Under the pieces are notes generated by a model. It was not told the origin of the DNA. It did no database searches and saw nothing but the letters and a program-made list of their open reading frames with translations. Source: Bacteroidales bacterium (GTDB lineage: Bacteria > Bacteroidota > Bacteroidia > Bacteroidales > UBA7960). Taken from it: 10,415 bases of DNA. A program made the translations under genes and the position numbers. The stretch spans positions 1-10,415 of the forward strand of contig SLRE01000049.1 of the NCBI GenBank assembly GCA_007131125.1, given 5' to 3'. How positions within the stretch are numbered: the first letter of the stretch is position 1; every line of letters begins with the position of its first letter. This document shows, one piece after another, positions 6,761-10,415 of this stretch.

Positions 6761-7507
6761 TTACTTATTCATCCCTCCGCAAACAGTAATTACCTGCCCT
6801 GTGATGTAGGCCGACATTTCCGAGCCCAGGAACACGGTAAGGTTTGCAACATCCTCGGGGGTTCCGGCCCTTTTCAGAGGAATTTTTTCAGCCCATCCTT
6901 TTTTGACATCTTCGGGAAGGCCAGCGGTCATTTCGGTTTCAATAAACCCGGGAGCGATGGCATTGCAGCGAACGTTGCGTGCGCCGATTTCCTGGGCTAT
7001 CGATTTGGTGAAAGCAATCATGCCCGCTTTGGAAGCCGCATAATTGGCTTGTCCGGCATTTCCGCCCAATCCGACAATGGAACTCATGTTGATAATGCTT
7101 CCCTGACGTTGCTTCAGCATATACTTCTGCACGGATTTGGTAAGGTTGAATGCTGATTTCAGGTTGATGCGGATTACATCATCCCACTGCTCTTCTGTCA
7201 TGCGCATCAGCAGGGTGTCCCTGGTGATACCGGCATTGTTGACAAGAATGTCAATGCTGCCGAATTCTTTGGCGACATCAGCAGCCAACTGCTCACTTTC
7301 GGTAAGGCTGCTGGCATCCGACCCATAGCCTTTGCCTTTCACTCCATGCTTTTTTATTTCTTCTTCAAGGCTTTTGGCCGCCTCATCATATTTCAAATCA
7401 GAAAAAGCCACATTGGCACCCGCTGCTGCAAAAGCCAGCACGATTGCTTTTCCAATTCCTCTTGCTCCTCCTGTTACCAGGGCATTTTTTCCTTCTAACA
7501 TTTTCAT
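6761..7507 (-). CDS. fabG: 3-oxoacyl-[acyl-carrier-protein] reductase FabG
   Basis: This 248-residue short-chain dehydrogenase/reductase carries out the first reduction in each fatty-acid elongation cycle, turning 3-oxoacyl-ACP into 3-hydroxyacyl-ACP in the cytoplasm. The cofactor motif is TGGARGIG (12-19). NNAG follows at 90-93, and the catalytic set is Asn115, Ser143, Tyr156 and Lys160 (YAASK). NAIAPGFIETEMTAGLP and the ITGQVI...GGM ending are typical of FabG rather than other SDRs, and the length is standard. Asp37 at the end of the second beta strand (FSDLKYDE) is the position where an acidic residue usually favours NADH over NADPH. Near the C-terminus ITVCGGM has Cys where an Asp is common (VDGGM). 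No other fatty-acid gene is next to it, and it has its own terminator. Start: ATG at 7507 gives MKMLEGKNALVTGG; the ATG two codons later is equally possible. Confidence 0.93.
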   Translation of the reverse strand: MKMLEGKNALVTGGARGIGKAIVLAFAAAGANVAFSDLKYDEAAKSLEEEIKKHGVKGKGYGSDASSLTESEQLAADVAKEFGSIDILVNNAGITRDTLLMRMTEEQWDDVIRINLKSAFNLTKSVQKYMLKQRQGSIINMSSIVGLGGNAGQANYAASKAGMIAFTKSIAQEIGARNVRCNAIAPGFIETEMTAGLPEDVKKGWAEKIPLKRAGTPEDVANLTVFLGSEMSAYITGQVITVCGGMNK

Positions 7508-7603
7508 ACGATTTGGTTTTGATTAATAATGTCCGGATATTTTGTCAGTTTGGTTAAAATCAATTAAACGGGGATTTAAAGCAGTTTCCCGAAAAAACTT
7601 TTA

Positions 7604-7666
7604 AAAAAGATAAAACATCCGTGAGGGATTTTGCAACCAAAAGGGGCAATACTTCACGGATGTTTT
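7604..7666 (-). terminator. Long-stem terminator after the glycogen phosphorylase gene
   Basis: A perfect 13-bp stem (AAAACATCCGTGA at 7612-7624 with TCACGGATGTTTT at 7654-7666) encloses a 29-base loop, itself able to form a small TTGC/GCAA inner helix. On the minus strand the stem is followed by a T-rich tail (TTTTATCTTTTTT, overlapping the stem's end). It lies 64 bases after the phosphorylase stop and about 100 bases before the fabG start, so it could also act as a leader structure for read-through into fabG. The remaining bases 7508-7603 are AT-rich with no clear promoter match. Confidence 0.78.
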
Positions 7667-7730
7667 TTTAGGTTATGTTAAAATTACAAAGATATTTTAA
7701 CACACACAATTTCAAACTTTTTCCGGAATG

Positions 7731-10415
7731 TTACAACCATTTGATGATGTTGAAGTCCTGCCGGTGGGGCAGGTCAGGGTGTTTAGGAAACATCCTGAAA
7801 GCGTAGTTGTAAATTCCCGTACGCTTGGTGGGGATGTCACAACGATAAGTTACCAGGTTGTTTTCCGTTTTTATTTTATCCATTTCATAAACGGCGATTA
7901 CTTCATTTTCACCTTCAAATGATTTCTGGATAAACACCACTTCCACTCCAAAATCAGCCTGGCTAAGTTCATTCAGGTCAATGACCAGCTCTGCCTGAAA
8001 GGCATCACCCAATAAAAGGGACTTTTCGCTGCTGCTCAATATTTTTTTGGAATTTACTTCAATACTGTCCCATCCCCTGAGTACTTTGTTTTTCCAGTTT
8101 GAGATCTCACGGGCTCTTTCATAATCGTCATGGTGGATTTTCTCAGAGCTTTCAAAAAGCTTTTCATAGAAACGTTCCATGTAATCATCAAACATCCGTT
8201 TGTTGGTATAATGGGGTGCCACTTTGGCGATGCAGTTTTTGGTCCATTTTATCCATTTTTCGGGGATGTTCTTGCCGTTTCGACCATAGAACATGGGGAT
8301 GATTTCATTTTCCAGGGTATTGTAAATGGTTTCGGCGTCCAGTTCATTCTGGAACTCCTGGTTGTCGTAGGTTTTCTCTTCTTTAAGAGCCCATCCTGTT
8401 TCGGGCTGGTAGCCTTCGGCCCACCAACCGTCGAGCACGCTGAAGTTCATTACACCGTTAAGTGCTGCTTTCTGCCCGCTGGTGCCCGAAGCTTCCATTG
8501 GGCGGGTAGGGGTGTTCAGCCAAACGTCCACACCTTTTACCAGGGCTTCGCCAAGCTCCATGTCGTAGTCTTCAAGGAAAATAATCTTTCCCCTGAATTC
8601 TTTTCTTTTGCTGACCTCAAGGATATGTTTGATAAGGTCCTGACCTGCTTTATCAGCCGGGTGGGCCTTGCCTGCATAAATTATCTGCAGGGGCATATTG
8701 GGATTGTTGACGATTTTTGACAACCTTTCCAGGTCGTTAAACAGCAGATGAGCCCGCTTGTAGGTGGCAAAACGCCTGGCAAAACCAATGGTCAGCGTAT
8801 TTTCGTCAATGGCTTCCAGAATCTGGTATATTTTTCTTGGGGTTTCCTGTCTGCGGGAAAGGTTGGAAAGCAGGCGCTTTTTCATGTACTCAAGAAGCAT
8901 TTTTCTCTGCTGGTTCCTTAAATCCCAGATGACCTCATCATCAACATCGTAAATTTTCTCCCAGTTGCTGGCATCGGAAATATTTTGCAAAAAGTCTTTT
9001 CCAAAAGTCTGGGCATACAATTCCTGCCATTCTTTGGCGGTCCAGGTGCCGTAGTGCACCCCGTTGGTCACATAGCCGATATGGAGTTCTTCGGGGAAGT
9101 ATCCCGGATAAAGGTCTTTGAACATATTTTGGGAAACCTTTCCGTGAATACGGCTCACACCATTGATGCGTGAAGCAAGTTTGGAAGCCAGTACACTCAT
9201 TGAATAGGCCTCTTCCGGGTTCTGGGGATTCATTTTTCCGAGTCCCATAAACCTTTCCCAGCTGATGCCCAGGCGGTCGGCATAATGTGGCATGTAGGTA
9301 CGCAGCATGTCTTCACTGAAAAAATCGTGTCCTGCCGGTACCGGGGTATGGGTGGTGAAAAGGCTGCTGGCTCTTACTGTCTCCATGGCCTCATTGAAGC
9401 TAAGCTTTTCATCCTGTACATATTTCCGCAGTCTCTCCAGTGCGGTGAAAGCAGCATGTCCTTCATTGAGGTGGAAAACATCGGGTTTAATTCCCAATGC
9501 ATCAAATACCCTGATTCCTCCCACACCAAGGAGAAACTCCTGTTTAAAGCGGTTTTCCCAGTCGCCTCCGTAAAGTTGATGGGTGATAAACCGGTCAATG
9601 GAGGAATTATCGGGGATGTCGGTATCAAGAAGGTAGAGGGGGATGCGGCCCACATCGATTTTCCAGACTTTGGCATGAACGTTTCGGCCGGGGAAAGCGA
9701 TGGTAACCTTTATCCGCTCGCCATTTTCGTTGCGAACGGGTACAGCCGACATATCGGAAAAATTATGACTATGGTAGGTTGCGAGTTGTTCTCCTCCGGG
9801 GGTGAGGTTCTGGCTGAAATAGCCATAACGGTACAGTAGGCCGATGCCAACCATGTTGATGTTGTCATCGCTGGCCTGCTTCAGGTAATCACCGGCCAGC
9901 ACCCCGAGTCCGCCCGAATAGATTTTGATGGACTTGTGCAGGCCGTATTCCATGCTGAAATAGGCAATTTTTTTGGATGGTTTGTTCTTGCCTTCTTCCA
10001 TATAAGCCTTGAAACTGGCCTCCACCTCTTTGTATTTTTGCATGAAGGCAGCGTCATTTTCCAGCTTTTGATAATGCTCAAGGGTGAGGTTTTCCAGGAG
10101 TTTGTTGGGGTTTTTCTCGCATTCTTCCCAAAGTTTGGGATCAATACTTTCAAACATCTCCTGTGCGGGGTAGTTCCAGGTCCACCAGAGATTCTTTGCC
10201 AAAACCGACAGGCTGGAAAGTGCCTCAGGCACATTAATCTCAATGAGGATTTTTTTCCATTTTGGGCGCATGGTTTCAGAAGGAGGCATTTCCACGGTTT
10301 TGGCCGGTTGTGCTTTGGCTTTAAAGAGTTCTTCCCGTCCGTTTACCTTTTCTGTTGCAATTTTAAAAGCATCATAATAATTATGTACCAGGTATTCCCA
10401 GGTGCCTTTTGAGGC
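7731..10415 (-). CDS. glgP: Alpha-glucan (glycogen) phosphorylase, C-terminal part of a larger, probably fused protein
   Basis: The 894 residues in the window belong to the divergent bacterial alpha-glucan phosphorylase family, which releases glucose-1-phosphate from glycogen or maltodextrins. Counting from the right edge, residues 60-170 match DUF3417 (LAKNLWWTWNYPAQEMFESI). The phosphorylase core starts at YFSMEYGLHKSIKIYSGGLG, with HLNEGHAAF and FTTHTPVPAGHD following. The pyridoxal-phosphate lysine lies in RPMEASGTSGQKAALNG (lysine codon at 8469-8471), followed by SVLDGWWAEGY. A GTG at 10295 and an ATG at 10289 are possible starts, but the frame stays open for 40 more codons to the edge. 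That upstream stretch (GTWEYLVHNYYDAFKIATEK) looks like the C-terminal helix of a glycosyltransferase, and an Ala/Lys/Pro-rich linker follows. I therefore infer that the gene extends beyond the window as a glycogen synthase-phosphorylase fusion. The phosphorylase itself is certain; the fusion is likely. Confidence 0.93.
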   Translation of the reverse strand, partial: ASKGTWEYLVHNYYDAFKIATEKVNGREELFKAKAQPAKTVEMPPSETMRPKWKKILIEINVPEALSSLSVLAKNLWWTWNYPAQEMFESIDPKLWEECEKNPNKLLENLTLEHYQKLENDAAFMQKYKEVEASFKAYMEEGKNKPSKKIAYFSMEYGLHKSIKIYSGGLGVLAGDYLKQASDDNINMVGIGLLYRYGYFSQNLTPGGEQLATYHSHNFSDMSAVPVRNENGERIKVTIAFPGRNVHAKVWKIDVGRIPLYLLDTDIPDNSSIDRFITHQLYGGDWENRFKQEFLLGVGGIRVFDALGIKPDVFHLNEGHAAFTALERLRKYVQDEKLSFNEAMETVRASSLFTTHTPVPAGHDFFSEDMLRTYMPHYADRLGISWERFMGLGKMNPQNPEEAYSMSVLASKLASRINGVSRIHGKVSQNMFKDLYPGYFPEELHIGYVTNGVHYGTWTAKEWQELYAQTFGKDFLQNISDASNWEKIYDVDDEVIWDLRNQQRKMLLEYMKKRLLSNLSRRQETPRKIYQILEAIDENTLTIGFARRFATYKRAHLLFNDLERLSKIVNNPNMPLQIIYAGKAHPADKAGQDLIKHILEVSKRKEFRGKIIFLEDYDMELGEALVKGVDVWLNTPTRPMEASGTSGQKAALNGVMNFSVLDGWWAEGYQPETGWALKEEKTYDNQEFQNELDAETIYNTLENEIIPMFYGRNGKNIPEKWIKWTKNCIAKVAPHYTNKRMFDDYMERFYEKLFESSEKIHHDDYERAREISNWKNKVLRGWDSIEVNSKKILSSSEKSLLLGDAFQAELVIDLNELSQADFGVEVVFIQKSFEGENEVIAVYEMDKIKTENNLVTYRCDIPTKRTGIYNYAFRMFPKHPDLPHRQDFNIIKWL

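Noticed and set aside
8130..8720. A 196-codon + strand open frame within the glycogen phosphorylase gene
   Set aside because: It is antisense to the phosphorylase core, including the pyridoxal-phosphate lysine region; no recognisable protein features.
9285..9839. A 184-codon + strand open frame within the glycogen phosphorylase gene
   Set aside because: It is antisense to well-conserved phosphorylase motifs and has no signal, motif or terminator of its own.
1..10415. A new multi-gene defence, mobile or biosynthetic system
   Set aside because: All recognisable genes are core metabolism, channel or surface-protein types, each with its own terminator; no integrase, transposase, repeat array or toxin-antitoxin-like pair was seen.

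Overview
The window looks like a chromosomal segment from a Bacteroidetes bacterium, most likely an uncultured member of the Bacteroidales/Marinilabiliales type. The evidence is a type IX secretion (T9SS) C-terminal sorting domain, a Fibrobacter-type 'major paralogous' (Fib_succ_major) secreted protein, a bifunctional trehalose-phosphate synthase/phosphatase, a DUF3417-type glycogen phosphorylase, A/T-rich gene starts without clear Shine-Dalgarno sequences, and one perfect match to the Bacteroidetes -7 promoter element (TAnnTTTG). The exact genus cannot be told from the sequence.

Layout from left to right. (1) Positions 1-1131, + strand: the 3' part of a trehalose-6-phosphate synthase/phosphatase, closed by a strong terminator. 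(2) 1181-2101, - strand: a small MscS-type mechanosensitive channel, convergent with the trehalose gene. (3) 2312-2899, - strand: an unrecognised lipoprotein with its own terminator. (4) 2900-3136: a divergent promoter region. (5) 3137-4862, + strand: a two-gene unit of secreted proteins, a tiny T9SS-sorted protein followed after 19 bases by a Fib_succ_major protein, ending at a bidirectional terminator. (6) 4939-6588, - strand: a secreted C69-family dipeptidase. (7) 6761-7507, - strand: FabG, the 3-oxoacyl-ACP reductase. (8) 7731 to the right edge, - strand: an alpha-glucan (glycogen) phosphorylase whose reading frame runs open through the right edge, probably as the C-terminal half of a synthase-phosphorylase fusion.

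The genes do not form one pathway. Trehalose synthesis and an osmotic-release channel at the left are both osmoadaptation functions, and glycogen turnover at the right shares the hexose-phosphate/glucan pool, but each unit has its own terminator and appears to be transcribed separately. Intergenic stretches are all shorter than 300 bases and hold terminators and promoters. I saw no tRNA, rRNA, CRISPR array, insertion sequence or phage gene.

The most notable observation is that the phosphatase half of the trehalose enzyme has lost the catalytic aspartate of HAD motif I (Asn instead) and the metal-binding aspartate of motif IV (Ala instead), so it is probably a pseudophosphatase. I did not find a convincing new multi-gene system; this is mostly an ordinary core-genome region.
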